A DNA stretch of 32,796 nucleotides from Pseudomonadota bacterium (GTDB lineage Bacteria > Pseudomonadota > Gammaproteobacteria > Xanthomonadales > Rhodanobacteraceae), in assembly GCA_018240505.1 (NCBI GenBank), contig JAFEFQ010000240.1, positions 1 through 32,796 of the forward strand, given 5' to 3'. Position numbers and translations under genes: made by a program. The notes beneath the pieces were generated by a model. It saw only the letters and a list, made by a program, of their open reading frames with translations. It was not told where the DNA came from and ran no database searches. This document shows positions 7,044-15,031 of this stretch, in pieces; position 1 is the first letter of the stretch; the number at the start of each line of letters is the position of its first letter.

Positions 7044-10000
7044 TCAGCCGTGGCTGCCATGTCCGCTCGCATCGAGCTGGGCCTGCGTTTCCTCGGTGCC
7101 GTCGAGCTTGTCGCCGAGCAGGCGACGCACCACCACATAAAACACCGGGATCAGCAACAGGCCGAGGAAGGTCGCGAACATCATGCCGCCGATCACGCCG
7201 GTGCCGATCGCATGGCGTGCGTTGGCGCCGGCGCCGGTGGAGATGAACAGCGGGAACACGCCGCCGATGAACGCGACCGAGGTCATCAGGATCGGCCGCA
7301 GTCGCAGCCGGGCCGCATCGACCACGGCTTCGCGCAAGGTGCGTCCCTGTTGCTGTTCGGCCACGGCGAATTCCACGATCAGGATCGCGTTCTTCGCGGC
7401 CAGGCCCATCACCGTGATCACGCCGATCTTGAAGTAGATGTCGTCGGGCAGGCCGCGCAGCAGGGTGAACGTCACCGCGCCGAGGATGCCCAGGGGCACC
7501 ACCAGCAGCACCGACACCGGGATCGACCAGCTCTCGTACAGCGCGGTGAGGCACAGGAACACGATCACTACCGACAACACCATCAACAGCATCGCCGTAT
7601 TGCCGGACAGGATCTCCTGGTACGACTGGCCGGTCCAGTCGTAGCCGAAGCCGCGCGGCAGGTCGTTCTCGACGATTTTCTGCATCTCGTTCATCGCTTG
7701 GCCCGACGCATGTCCCGGGGCCGGTGAGCCGACGATTTCCACCGCCGAGTAGCCGTTGTAGCGGGTCAGCGAGGGTGACGCCATCTGCCACTTCGCCTGC
7801 ACCACGTTGGACAGCGGGATCATCTGCGGGGTGCCGTTGGCGCTACCCAGCGTGCTCGGCGTAAAGATGTGCTGCAACGCCTCCGGACCCATGCGAAACG
7901 CCGCATCGGCCTGCATGATCACGCGCTTGACGCGGCCGCCGTAGGAGAAGTCGTTGACATACACCGGCGCCAGCATGAGGCTGATCGCGTTGTAGATGTC
8001 GCCCACCTGCAGGCCCATCGCCTGCGCCTGGGTGCGATCGACGTCCAGCCGCAGCTGCGGCGCGTCCTCCAGTCCGTTCGGACGCACGCCGGTCACCAGC
8101 GAATCCTGGCTGGCCTTGCCGAGCAGGATGTTGCGGGCCGCGGTAAGGGCATCGCGGCCGGCACCGCCGCGATCCTGCAGGTACATGTCGAAGCCGCCGA
8201 ACTGGCCCAACCCCTGCACCGTCGGCAGGTTGACGACGAAGATCTGCGCGTCGCGTATCGACTGCACCGCACCGTTGGCGCGCGCGATGAACTCGGCGGC
8301 GGTGACGCCCGGGTCGATCGGCTTGGCCTTGCCTTCCTTGACCAGCTTGTCGTGCTGCTCCTTTGCCGCCTTCTGGTCCGGCGCCCAGCCACGTTCGCCC
8401 CAGGGCTTGAACCGGATGAACGCCATGCCCACGTTTTCGCCCTGGCCGAGGAAGCTGAAGCCCGACACCTGGATCACGCCATCGACGGCCGGGTCCCGCT
8501 TCAGCACAGTGAGCATCTCGCCCATGGCGGCATTGGTGCGCTGCAGGCTGGCGCCGGGCGGAAGTTGTACGACGGCCAGCGCGAAGCCCTGGTCTTCCTC
8601 GGGCAGGAAACTGCCGGGCAGGCGGGTATACAGGAAGCCGGTCAGCACGCTGACCAGCACGAACACCATCATCCAGCGTGGCGCGTGGCGCACCGCGCTG
8701 CCGATATGGCCGGTATAGGTGTGGGTGATCTTCTCGAACGCGGTGTTGAACCAGCGGAACACGAAGTTCTTTTTCTCCTCGTGCACCGCGGTGAGGAAGC
8801 TGGCGCACAGCGCCGGCGTGAACGACAGCGCGAGGAAGGCGGAGAACGCCACCGACATCGCGATGGTCAGCGCGAACTGCTTGTAGATCACGCCTGCGGC
8901 GCCCGGCTGGAATGCCGAGGGCACGAACACCGCGATCAGCACGACGGTGATGCCGACCACGGCGCCGCTGATCTGGCCCATCGCCTTCTTGGTGGCTTCC
9001 CGCGGCGACAGGCCCTCCTCGGTCATGATGCGTTCGACGTTCTCGATTACCACGATTGCGTCGTCGACCACGATGCCGATCGCCAGCACCATGCCGAACA
9101 GGGTCAACTGGTTGATGGTGAAGCCGAGCACCAGCATGCCGATGAAGGTGCCGAGCAGAGCGACCGGGATCACCAGGGTCGGGATGATCGTGGCGCGGAT
9201 GTTTTGCAGGAAGATCAGCATCACCAGGAAAACCAGGGCGATCGCCTCGACCAGCGTATGCACCACCTCGTTGACCGATACCTTGACGAAGGTGGTGGAG
9301 TCGTACGGGGTGAACCAGCTCACGCCCTGCGGAAAGCTGCTTGCCAATTCGTCCATCTTGCCGTGCACGGCAGTGGCCACGTCCAGCGCGTTGGCGCCGG
9401 GCAGCAACTGGATCGCGAACGCGGCCACCGGCGCGCCGTCGTAGGTGGTGTTGAAGCCGTACAAGCCGGCGCCGAAACTGACTTGGGCGACGTCACCGAG
9501 CCTGACCGTGGTGCCATCGCTGTTGGCGCGAAGGATGATGCTCTCGAACTGCTCGGGCGTGGTGAAGCGCCCCTCGGTGGCCACGGTGACGCTGAGACCT
9601 TGGCCATTCTGCGCCGGATCGGAGCCCAGCGAGCCGGCAGCGAATTGCACGTTCTGCGCGGTGACCGCCGCCAGCGCCTGGCTGGCCGACAGGCCATAAC
9701 CCTGCAGCTTGTCCGGATTCAGCCAGATGCGCATGGCGTACTCGCCGCCGAACTGCTGGGTGCTGCCGACGCCGGGGATGCGCGAGATCTGGTCGAGCAC
9801 CTGCGACGCCACGATGTCGTTGAGGCGATTGCGGTCGATCGCCGGGTTGTCCGAGCGCAGCGCCACCACTTCCAGGAACCCGCTGTTGGCCTTGGCCACC
9901 ACCACGCCCTGCTTGGTCACCTCGGACGGCAGACGCGGCGTGGCCAGCGAGACCTTGTTCTGTACCTGCACCTGGGCGATGTCCGGGTCGGTGCCGTTCT

Positions 10001-10283
10001 CGAACGTCAGCGTGATGCTGGCGCGGCCGTTGGAGCTGGACGAGGAACTGAAGTACAGCAGGTGATCGATGCCGGTCAGTTGCTGCTCGATCACCTGGGT
10101 GACGTTCTTCTCGGTGGTATCCGCACTGGCGCCCGGGTAGGTGGCATTCACCACCACTGACGGTGGTGCCACCGACGGGTACGACTCCACGCCCAGGTTG
10201 AGGATGGCAAGTACGCCACCCAGCGAAATCAGGATGGCCACCACCCACGCGAAGATCGGACGGTCGATGAAGAAACTGGGCAT
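7044..10283 (-). CDS. RND multidrug efflux permease (HAE1 family, AcrB/MexB-like)
   Basis: This 1079-residue inner-membrane proton-driven drug exporter has the classic start MPSFFIDRPIFAWVVA and a helix followed by a large periplasmic loop. Central helices include VLAIGIVVDDAIVVIENVER, where the proton-relay pair is Asp 407-Asp 408. A second loop follows, then C-terminal helices with GLAAKNAILIVEFA (relay Lys 964). FFIDRP, the G-rich QQFGGEYAMRIW porter motif and ALYESWSIPVSV are typical of AcrB, MexB and SmeE. It is slightly longer than AcrB, with a His/Gly-rich end. The adaptor gene lies 12 bases upstream in the same operon. No TolC/OprM channel gene follows, so the pump must use one encoded elsewhere. 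Substrates cannot be predicted from the residues seen. Confidence 0.96.
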   Translation of the reverse strand: MPSFFIDRPIFAWVVAILISLGGVLAILNLGVESYPSVAPPSVVVNATYPGASADTTEKNVTQVIEQQLTGIDHLLYFSSSSSSNGRASITLTFENGTDPDIAQVQVQNKVSLATPRLPSEVTKQGVVVAKANSGFLEVVALRSDNPAIDRNRLNDIVASQVLDQISRIPGVGSTQQFGGEYAMRIWLNPDKLQGYGLSASQALAAVTAQNVQFAAGSLGSDPAQNGQGLSVTVATEGRFTTPEQFESIILRANSDGTTVRLGDVAQVSFGAGLYGFNTTYDGAPVAAFAIQLLPGANALDVATAVHGKMDELASSFPQGVSWFTPYDSTTFVKVSVNEVVHTLVEAIALVFLVMLIFLQNIRATIIPTLVIPVALLGTFIGMLVLGFTINQLTLFGMVLAIGIVVDDAIVVIENVERIMTEEGLSPREATKKAMGQISGAVVGITVVLIAVFVPSAFQPGAAGVIYKQFALTIAMSVAFSAFLALSFTPALCASFLTAVHEEKKNFVFRWFNTAFEKITHTYTGHIGSAVRHAPRWMMVFVLVSVLTGFLYTRLPGSFLPEEDQGFALAVVQLPPGASLQRTNAAMGEMLTVLKRDPAVDGVIQVSGFSFLGQGENVGMAFIRFKPWGERGWAPDQKAAKEQHDKLVKEGKAKPIDPGVTAAEFIARANGAVQSIRDAQIFVVNLPTVQGLGQFGGFDMYLQDRGGAGRDALTAARNILLGKASQDSLVTGVRPNGLEDAPQLRLDVDRTQAQAMGLQVGDIYNAISLMLAPVYVNDFSYGGRVKRVIMQADAAFRMGPEALQHIFTPSTLGSANGTPQMIPLSNVVQAKWQMASPSLTRYNGYSAVEIVGSPAPGHASGQAMNEMQKIVENDLPRGFGYDWTGQSYQEILSGNTAMLLMVLSVVIVFLCLTALYESWSIPVSVLLVVPLGILGAVTFTLLRGLPDDIYFKIGVITVMGLAAKNAILIVEFAVAEQQQGRTLREAVVDAARLRLRPILMTSVAFIGGVFPLFISTGAGANARHAIGTGVIGGMMFATFLGLLLIPVFYVVVRRLLGDKLDGTEETQAQLDASGHGSHG

Positions 10284-10295
10284 GGTCGGACTCCC

Positions 10296-11480
10296 TTACT
10301 TGCCGCTCGCGGCGGCGCCCGCAGCGTTGGCGGCGGAGGAGTCCTTGGCCGGCGCGGGTTGCCACGGGCTGGCCTTCGCCGGTGCGTCGACTTTCGCCTT
10401 CTGCAGCCCGGACACGATGATCTGGTCGCCGTCGGTGAGGCCGCCGGTGGCGATCCAGTCGGTGCCACGCAACGTGTCGGCGCTGATCCGTTTCTGCGCG
10501 ACCTTGCCGTCCTGGCCGACCACGAGCACATACGGCCCGGCGTTGTCGCGCTGCACCGCGAGTTGCGGCACCAGCCACGCATGCTTGAGTTCGCCGAGGG
10601 TCAGATGCACGCTGACGTACATGCCCGGCAGCAGCGCGTGGTGCGAATTGGGCACGATGCCACGCAGGGTGACGGCGCCGGTCGCCGCATCGACCGCGGT
10701 GTCCGAAAAATCGAGGGTGCCGCTTTCCGGATACGCGCTGCCATCGGGCAGCAGCAAGTCGATCTTCGCCTTGTTCTGCTCGAACAATTGCACGCTGCCG
10801 CTGGCCGCGGAACGGCGCACGGCATCAAGCGTGCCGACCGCCTGGCTGAAGTTGACGTAGAGCGGATCGATCTGGTCGATGCGCGTGAGCAGGGTCGCCT
10901 CGCCTTGGCCGACGAGCGCGCCCTCGGTCACCTGCTGCTGGCCGGCGCGGCCCGAAATCGGCGCGGTCACGTTCGCGTAACCGAGGTTGATCTTGGCCGA
11001 CTCGACGTTCGCTTGCGCCTGCTTGACCGTAGCCGCAGCGGTGCGTTCGGCCGCGTTCGCGTTGTCGACATCGCTCTTCGACAACAGGCCCTTGGCGCCG
11101 ACACTGCGTGCGCGTTCGGCGGCGACACGGGCATTGGTGTAGGTGGCCTGCGCCGAGGCGAGATTGGCCAGTTGAGCATTCAGCGTTGCCTGCAACGGCG
11201 CTGGATCGATCTGGAACAGGACCTGACCTTCCTTGACGTCGCTGCCTTCGGTATAGACGCGCTTCTGCAGCACGCCGGCGACACGGGCGCGCACGTCGGC
11301 GCTGCGCACCGAAGAAAGGCGTCCGACCAGTTCCTGCACCAGCGGCACGCTTGTCGCTTGCGCAGTCACAACGCCGACTTCGGGCGGCGGCGGCTTCTGC
11401 TGTTGCTCGGATTTGCCGCAGCCGGCGGCGCTGACGATGGCCGCAGAAAACAGGACCAGGCGCAAGGGACTCTGGGACAT
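10296..11480 (-). CDS. RND periplasmic adaptor lipoprotein (AcrA/MexA-like membrane fusion protein)
   Basis: This 394-residue adaptor joins the RND permease to an outer-membrane channel. The N-terminus (MSQSPLRLVLFSAAIVSAAGC) is a lipoprotein signal with the lipobox ending at Cys 21, followed by a Gln/Pro-rich linker. The half-motif ADVRARVAGVLQKRVYTEGSDVK is the first lipoyl/barrel-sandwich strand. A long Ala/Gln-rich coiled-coil hairpin follows (about 100-165), and YANVTAPISGRAG is the matching second lipoyl half. The beta-barrel contains VTLRGIVPN and LLPGMYVSV. It is the first gene of the operon, with the permease following after 12 bases. A promoter with an overlapping palindrome lies about 90 bases upstream. 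The C-terminal 30 residues are low-complexity Ala/Ser/Pro/Lys. Confidence 0.95.
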   Translation of the reverse strand: MSQSPLRLVLFSAAIVSAAGCGKSEQQQKPPPPEVGVVTAQATSVPLVQELVGRLSSVRSADVRARVAGVLQKRVYTEGSDVKEGQVLFQIDPAPLQATLNAQLANLASAQATYTNARVAAERARSVGAKGLLSKSDVDNANAAERTAAATVKQAQANVESAKINLGYANVTAPISGRAGQQQVTEGALVGQGEATLLTRIDQIDPLYVNFSQAVGTLDAVRRSAASGSVQLFEQNKAKIDLLLPDGSAYPESGTLDFSDTAVDAATGAVTLRGIVPNSHHALLPGMYVSVHLTLGELKHAWLVPQLAVQRDNAGPYVLVVGQDGKVAQKRISADTLRGTDWIATGGLTDGDQIIVSGLQKAKVDAPAKASPWQPAPAKDSSAANAAGAAASGK

Positions 11481-11569
11481 GGGAGCCTCGTAACGGGTGT
11501 GGACGACAAGTGCCGGACAACAAGCTCGCGCAAATTCTACGCGATGGCAAGCCCCACGAAAGGGCGATT

Positions 11570-11585
11570 ATTGTACCGATCAGTA
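11570..11585 (-). promoter_or_regulatory. candidate efflux-operon promoter with TetR-type operator palindrome
   Basis: On the minus strand a TACAAT box (11570-11575) fits a -10 element about 90 bases before the adaptor start. Overlapping its upstream edge is the near-perfect palindrome TACCGATCAGTA (11574-11585; one mismatched pair, five of six pairs matching). A repressor bound there would cover the -10/-35 region, as TetR-family regulators of RND pumps commonly do. No -35 box matches well. No regulator gene is in the window, so the assignment is inferred from position and symmetry only. Confidence 0.45.
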
Positions 11586-11658
11586 TGTAAAGAAACGTTG
11601 GCACGGCGGCATCGGCCGCAGCTCATGGCTGCGGCGAAGCGCGCAATTCCGCCAGGCT

Positions 11659-12756
11659 TCAGTGGCGATGGCCGCTGGCGAGATACTCGCGGCTCTGCAT
11701 CTCGATCAGGCGGCTCTCGGTGCGCGCGAACTCGAACTTCAGGCGCCGGCCGCGATACAGCTCGGTGATCTCCACAGCGGCCGAAAGCACGAGATTGACG
11801 CCGCGATCGTAGAACTCGTCGACGAGATTGACGAAGCGCCGCGCTGCGTCCTCGCTCGCGGAAAAATCGGCGAACTGCGGCACGTTCGAGACCAGCACGG
11901 TATGGAAGCTCTTGCCGATCTCGATGTAGTCGGCGACCGCGCGCGGCCCCTCGCACAGCGCGGCGAACTCGAACCAGATCGCGCCGTCGCTCGCGCGCTT
12001 GAGCGGAATGTCGCGGCCGTTGATCTCGATCGTGCCGACCATGAGCGGCGGCTCGGGCGCGATGCGCTCGAAGCAGTCGCCCAGCGCCTGTTCCGCGTCC
12101 GCGCCCAGCGGCATGAAGTAGACGCCGGCCCGGGTCAGCGCGCGCAGGCGATAGTCCTGCTGCGCATCGAGGCTGACGATTTCGCAGTTGTTCTCGAGCA
12201 ATTCGATCGCGGGCAGGAAGCGCTCGCGCTGCAGGCCGTCCCGGTACAGCTCCTTCGGCACGATGTTCGAGGTCGTGACCAGGGTCACGCCGCGCGCGAA
12301 CAGATGCTTCAACAGGTTGCCGAGGATCATCGCGTCGCCGATGTCGGTGACGAAGAATTCGTCTAGGCAGAACACGCGCGCCTCGGCGGCGAAATGCGCG
12401 GCGACGGCGACGAGCGGATCCTCGTGGCCCTTGAGCCGGTTCAACTCGGCGTGCACTTCCTGCATGAAGCGGTGGAAGTGGCGGCGCAGCTTGGCCTCGA
12501 TCGGCAGCGACTCGAAGAACAGGTCGACGAGAAAGGTCTTGCCGCGCCCGACCGAGCCATACAGATAGAGTCCGCGCACCGGTGGCGTCGCACGCAGGCG
12601 CTGCCACCATTTGGTCTTTTCCGCGGCGATCAGTTCGGCCTGGATGCGGTCGAGATGTGCGAGCACGGCGCGCTGCGCGGGATCGTCCTCCCAGCGCCGC
12701 TCGGCCACGCCCTGCGTATACAGCCCACTCGGAGTCGCCACTGGGCTGTCGCTCAT
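11659..12756 (-). CDS. zapE: cell division protein ZapE (AFG1-like AAA ATPase)
   Basis: This 365-residue P-loop ATPase of the AFG1/YhcM family is, in Escherichia coli, a Z-ring-associated cytoplasmic protein acting at constriction. The N-terminus has the family's QGVAERRWEDDPAQ segment. Walker A is GSVGRGKT (Lys 73) and Walker B is VFCLDEF (Asp 132, Glu 133), followed by VTDIGDAMIL and the sensor-like TLVTTSN. The C-terminal part has FADFSASEDAARRFVNLVDEFYDRGVNL and ends with the ESRLIEMQS motif typical of ZapE. Length is normal for the family. It lies just upstream of the efflux promoter region in the same direction, with no terminator obvious between them. A REPIN separates it from the gene upstream, so it probably has its own promoter there. 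Confidence 0.95.
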   Translation of the reverse strand: MSDSPVATPSGLYTQGVAERRWEDDPAQRAVLAHLDRIQAELIAAEKTKWWQRLRATPPVRGLYLYGSVGRGKTFLVDLFFESLPIEAKLRRHFHRFMQEVHAELNRLKGHEDPLVAVAAHFAAEARVFCLDEFFVTDIGDAMILGNLLKHLFARGVTLVTTSNIVPKELYRDGLQRERFLPAIELLENNCEIVSLDAQQDYRLRALTRAGVYFMPLGADAEQALGDCFERIAPEPPLMVGTIEINGRDIPLKRASDGAIWFEFAALCEGPRAVADYIEIGKSFHTVLVSNVPQFADFSASEDAARRFVNLVDEFYDRGVNLVLSAAVEITELYRGRRLKFEFARTESRLIEMQSREYLASGHRH

Positions 12757-12780
12757 TGCCGGGCCCGGAGCCGTAAGGTT

Positions 12781-12862
12781 TGCGTAAGGGCGCGATTCAT
12801 CGCGCCCGCTCGAGGCTCGGCGTAGCGCGGAAAGCGGGCTCGATGAATCGAGCCCCTACGCT
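12781..12862. repeat. REPIN-like doublet (two inverted REP hairpins)
   Basis: Two hairpins lie 28 bases apart: GGGCGCGAT-TC-ATCGCGCCC (12788-12807) and GGGCTCGAT-GA-ATCGAGCCC (12836-12855). Each is a perfect nine-pair stem with a two-base loop. Outer flanks GCGTA (12782-12786) and TACGC (12857-12861) are inverted relative to each other. The pairing of two small palindromes in opposite orientation in an intergenic gap is the form of bacterial REP doublets (REPINs), which are mobilised by RAYT transposases encoded elsewhere. Confidence 0.75.
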
Positions 12863-12892
12863 CCAGCATCGCTTCGACTGCGTCTTTCAAAT

Positions 12893-13573
12893 TCATGCCA
12901 CCCCACGCGCGGGCAAATTCGCGCGCACGCGCTCCTGCACGATGCCGCGCAATTCGATCAGCTTGCCGTGGAAGAAATGGCCGGCATCGGCCATCTTCAC
13001 CAGATCGGGCGGCGGCACGACTTGCGCGGCGAACGCGGCGACCTCGTCCGGCGGCACGACATCGTCGGTCTGGCCTTGCACGATCAGCCACGGACAGGTC
13101 GGTAACCCCAGTCCGCCTGTGTGAAAGCGCTTCACCGCGGGCGCGATCGTGATCAGCTGCGCCGTCTCACGCTGCGCCGCGACGCGCATCGCGACATAGC
13201 CACCGAACGAGAATCCGGCCATCCACAACGCGGCCTGCGGGCGCACGCGCCGCGCCCAGTCGGCGACCGCGAGCGCGTCGTCGACTTCACCGCGCGCATG
13301 GTCGTACTCGCCTTGCGACTTGCCGACGCCGCGGAAGTTGAAGCGCACGGTGGCGAGGCCGAGTTCGCGCAAGCTCCGTTCGAGCGTGGTCACGACTTTG
13401 TTCGTCATCGTGCCGCCCTGCACGGGATTTGGATGACAGATGACCGCGACACCGTTGCGCGCCGTGTCGACAGTCGGCACGTCCGTCGCGACTTCGAGCG
13501 CGCCCACGGGTCCGGGCAGGACGAAGGTCGCCGCGGTCTCGGGGAAATGCTCGGGCACGAATGGGGCATTCAT
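12893..13573 (-). CDS. alpha/beta hydrolase (COG2945-type)
   Basis: This 226-residue cytoplasmic hydrolase has a compact alpha/beta fold. The early motif VICHPNPVQGGTMTNKVV and the following FNFRGVGKSQGEYDHARGEVDD are typical of the COG2945 group. The nucleophile elbow is GFSFGG (Ser 122). The acid is probably Asp 171 in GQTDDVVPP and the base His 199 in DAGHFFHGKL, so the catalytic triad is complete. The start chosen (MNAPF, 13571-13573) avoids running back over the divergent gene; an in-frame upstream ATG would add ten residues. It is divergent from the AcpH-like gene with 39 bases between starts. Substrate unknown; members are usually annotated as predicted esterases or hydrolases. Confidence 0.88.
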   Translation of the reverse strand: MNAPFVPEHFPETAATFVLPGPVGALEVATDVPTVDTARNGVAVICHPNPVQGGTMTNKVVTTLERSLRELGLATVRFNFRGVGKSQGEYDHARGEVDDALAVADWARRVRPQAALWMAGFSFGGYVAMRVAAQRETAQLITIAPAVKRFHTGGLGLPTCPWLIVQGQTDDVVPPDEVAAFAAQVVPPPDLVKMADAGHFFHGKLIELRGIVQERVRANLPARGVA

Positions 13574-13612
13574 GGGGTTGCGAATGATAGCCGATGCCCG
13601 CATCGTCCCTGC

Positions 13613-14206
13613 ATGAACCACCTCGCCCACGTCTTCCTCGCCGGCCCCGATCCCGACCTGCAGCTTGGCGGCCTGCTCGCGGATTTCCACCGCGGCGCGC
13701 CCGACCCGGCGTGGCGCGACGGCGTGCGCGACGGCGTCGCGTTGCATCGGAAGATCGACCGCTACACGGACGGCCATGCGGTTGTGGCACGCCTGCGCGA
13801 CCTGTTCGAACCGCCGTTCCGCCGCTTTGCCGGCATCCTGATCGACATCTACTTCGACCACGCGCTCACGCAACGCTGGAGCGGCTACGCGAACGAGACG
13901 ATCGACGCCGTATCCGAACGGACACTGCGCCTCGTCGACGACAACCGCGCCTGGCTGCCGCCGGAACTGCTGCGCTTCGCCGCGTACATGCACGCGAACG
14001 GCCTGTTCGGCGCGTATGCTCGGCGCGAGATGATCGAAGGGGTGTTGGCCGGCGTCAGCAGCCGCTTGCGCCATGCCAATCCGCTGGCCGGGGCGGGGCC
14101 GGCGCTGTGGGCGAACGCCGAGGTGTTGGACTCGGGCTTTGCCGAGTTCTTTCCGCAGTTGGAAGCGGAGACGCTGCGGTTGCGGGCAATGCTGCAGCGA
14201 TTTTAG
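13613..14206 (+). CDS. acyl-carrier-protein phosphodiesterase family protein (AcpH-like)
   Basis: The protein has 197 residues and starts MNHLAHVFLAGPDPDLQLGG, closely following the AcpH (DUF479) pattern. AcpH enzymes remove the 4'-phosphopantetheine arm from holo-ACP. LLADFHRG (about residues 24-31) and LHRKIDRYTDGHAVV supply the Asp and His residues of this HD-like metallo-family. FAGILIDIYFDHAL and the later LPPELLRFAAYMHANGLFGAY also follow the family. The frame is open far upstream across the divergent hydrolase, but only this ATG gives a family-like start. Its size matches AcpH of Escherichia coli. Activity on ACP is inferred from family; some members act on other substrates. It is followed directly by a REPIN. 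Confidence 0.82.
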   Translation: MNHLAHVFLAGPDPDLQLGGLLADFHRGAPDPAWRDGVRDGVALHRKIDRYTDGHAVVARLRDLFEPPFRRFAGILIDIYFDHALTQRWSGYANETIDAVSERTLRLVDDNRAWLPPELLRFAAYMHANGLFGAYARREMIEGVLAGVSSRLRHANPLAGAGPALWANAEVLDSGFAEFFPQLEAETLRLRAMLQRF

Positions 14207-14211
14207 CTCGT

Positions 14212-14318
14212 CATTCCGGCAGGGATTGCCGGAATCCAGGTGCCATGGATGGCAACGTCGCGACATGACCAATGCCGGCATCCCTGCAGTCTGGATCCCG
14301 GCATTCCCTGCCGGGATG
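14212..14318. repeat. second REPIN-like inverted repeat doublet (different family)
   Basis: A left unit at 14212-14239 (beginning CATTCCGGCAGGGATTGCCG) reappears inverted at 14291-14318, matching at about 25 of 28 positions. Each unit is itself an imperfect hairpin (CCGGCAGGGATTGCCGG on the left). The space between holds a further related ATGCCGGCATCCCTGCAG piece. The sequence differs from the doublet at 12781-12862, so two repeat families are present within 1.5 kb. It begins five bases after the AcpH-like stop. Confidence 0.75.
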
Positions 14319-14345
14319 AAATAGCCGCGCGATGCGCGGCTATTT
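14319..14345. terminator. Rho-independent terminator overlapping the cytochrome c stop codon
   Basis: A perfect 12-pair stem (arms 14319-14330 and 14334-14345; AAATAGCCGCGC and its complement) has a three-base GAT loop and an A/T-ended base on both sides. It includes the TAG stop of the minus-strand cytochrome gene (14340-14342). It could end transcription from that gene and, on the other strand, from the AcpH-like gene. Confidence 0.75.
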
Positions 14346-14870
14346 CACCTGGGTCAGCATCCACTCGACCGTGGCCTTGACCTGGGCGTCGTTCAGCGAC
14401 GGATTGCCGCCGCGCGCGGGCATCACGCCCTTCTTGCCGGTGTAGCCCTCGGTCGCGTGCTTGACCAGGGTGTCGAGGCCTTGGGCCACGCGCGGCGCCC
14501 ATTCGCCCTTGTCGGTGATCACCGGCGCGCCGGTCGCGGCGTTCTCGTGGCAGGTGTGGCAGAGGTTGCCGAAGATCGTCTTGCCGTCGGTCGTGCCGCC
14601 GTAGGCGACCTGCGCCGCCGCGGCCTTGGCCGCCGCAGCCTGCGCTTCCGCAAGCGCGGCCTTGCCGGTGTCGCCGGCGTAGACACCGCCGACGGGCGCG
14701 ATGCGCTGCTGCACTTCCTCGACATGCGAAGGGTTGGTCGGCGGCGGATTCTTCGAATACAGGTACAGCGCCAACCCGATCAGCGCGAGCATGACCAGCA
14801 CGAGAAAGCCGATCAGCTGCGAGAAGTGCTTGAGGAAGGTCCGGTCGGCGTCGGTTACGGGATTGGTCAC
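14340..14870 (-). CDS. membrane-anchored c-type cytochrome (cytochrome c5-like)
   Basis: This 176-residue monohaem cytochrome has an uncleaved N-terminal membrane helix (about residues 17-38) and a periplasmic domain. An Ala/Lys/Glu-rich linker (about 65-92) leads to the haem-binding CHTCH (Cys 104, Cys 107, His 108). The likely sixth ligand is Met 150 in GVMPARGGNPSL, and the domain ends with the DAQVKATVEWML helix typical of cytochrome c5/c555. Such proteins carry electrons between the bc1 complex and terminal oxidases or reductases. A good -10 box (TATACT, 14952-14957) lies about 80 bases upstream, and the gene ends inside a terminator hairpin, so it is probably a single-gene transcript. 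Confidence 0.92.
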   Translation of the reverse strand: MTNPVTDADRTFLKHFSQLIGFLVLVMLALIGLALYLYSKNPPPTNPSHVEEVQQRIAPVGGVYAGDTGKAALAEAQAAAAKAAAAQVAYGGTTDGKTIFGNLCHTCHENAATGAPVITDKGEWAPRVAQGLDTLVKHATEGYTGKKGVMPARGGNPSLNDAQVKATVEWMLTQVK

Positions 14871-14951
14871 GGGTCAGCACCTGTAAAAACCGGCCATAGG
14901 CGGCCGCAAGGATCGATGCGCCAGGCCAGAAGGCCGCGCGCGAGCCGGCGA

Positions 14952-14957
14952 AGTATA
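14952..14957 (-). promoter_or_regulatory. candidate -10 box for the cytochrome c gene
   Basis: TATACT on the minus strand (five of six to consensus) stands out in GC-rich DNA, about 80 bases before the cytochrome start. No clear -35 hexamer is found at 16-18 bases, so this is suggestive only. Confidence 0.35.
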
Positions 14958-15031
14958 GCGGCGAGTCCGTTTGCGCGGAAGGCATCGCCGCCCGCCAGGA
15001 GCTGTTTTCAAGCAGATTTGAAAGCGGCCTG

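Noticed and set aside
7869..10160. Very long plus-strand open frame (over 700 codons) opposite the RND permease gene
   Set aside because: It is antisense to a gene with complete family motifs. Its translation is Arg/His/Gln/Gly-rich without domains, typical of a GC-rich shadow frame.
13804..13810. GTTCGAA, as in a tRNA T-loop
   Set aside because: It lies within the AcpH-like coding sequence, and no acceptor, D or anticodon arms can be placed around it.
14871..15031. Possible small gene or RNA between the cytochrome and fabG
   Set aside because: 161 bases with no frame having a ribosome site and no strong structured element; only a candidate -10 for the cytochrome was retained.
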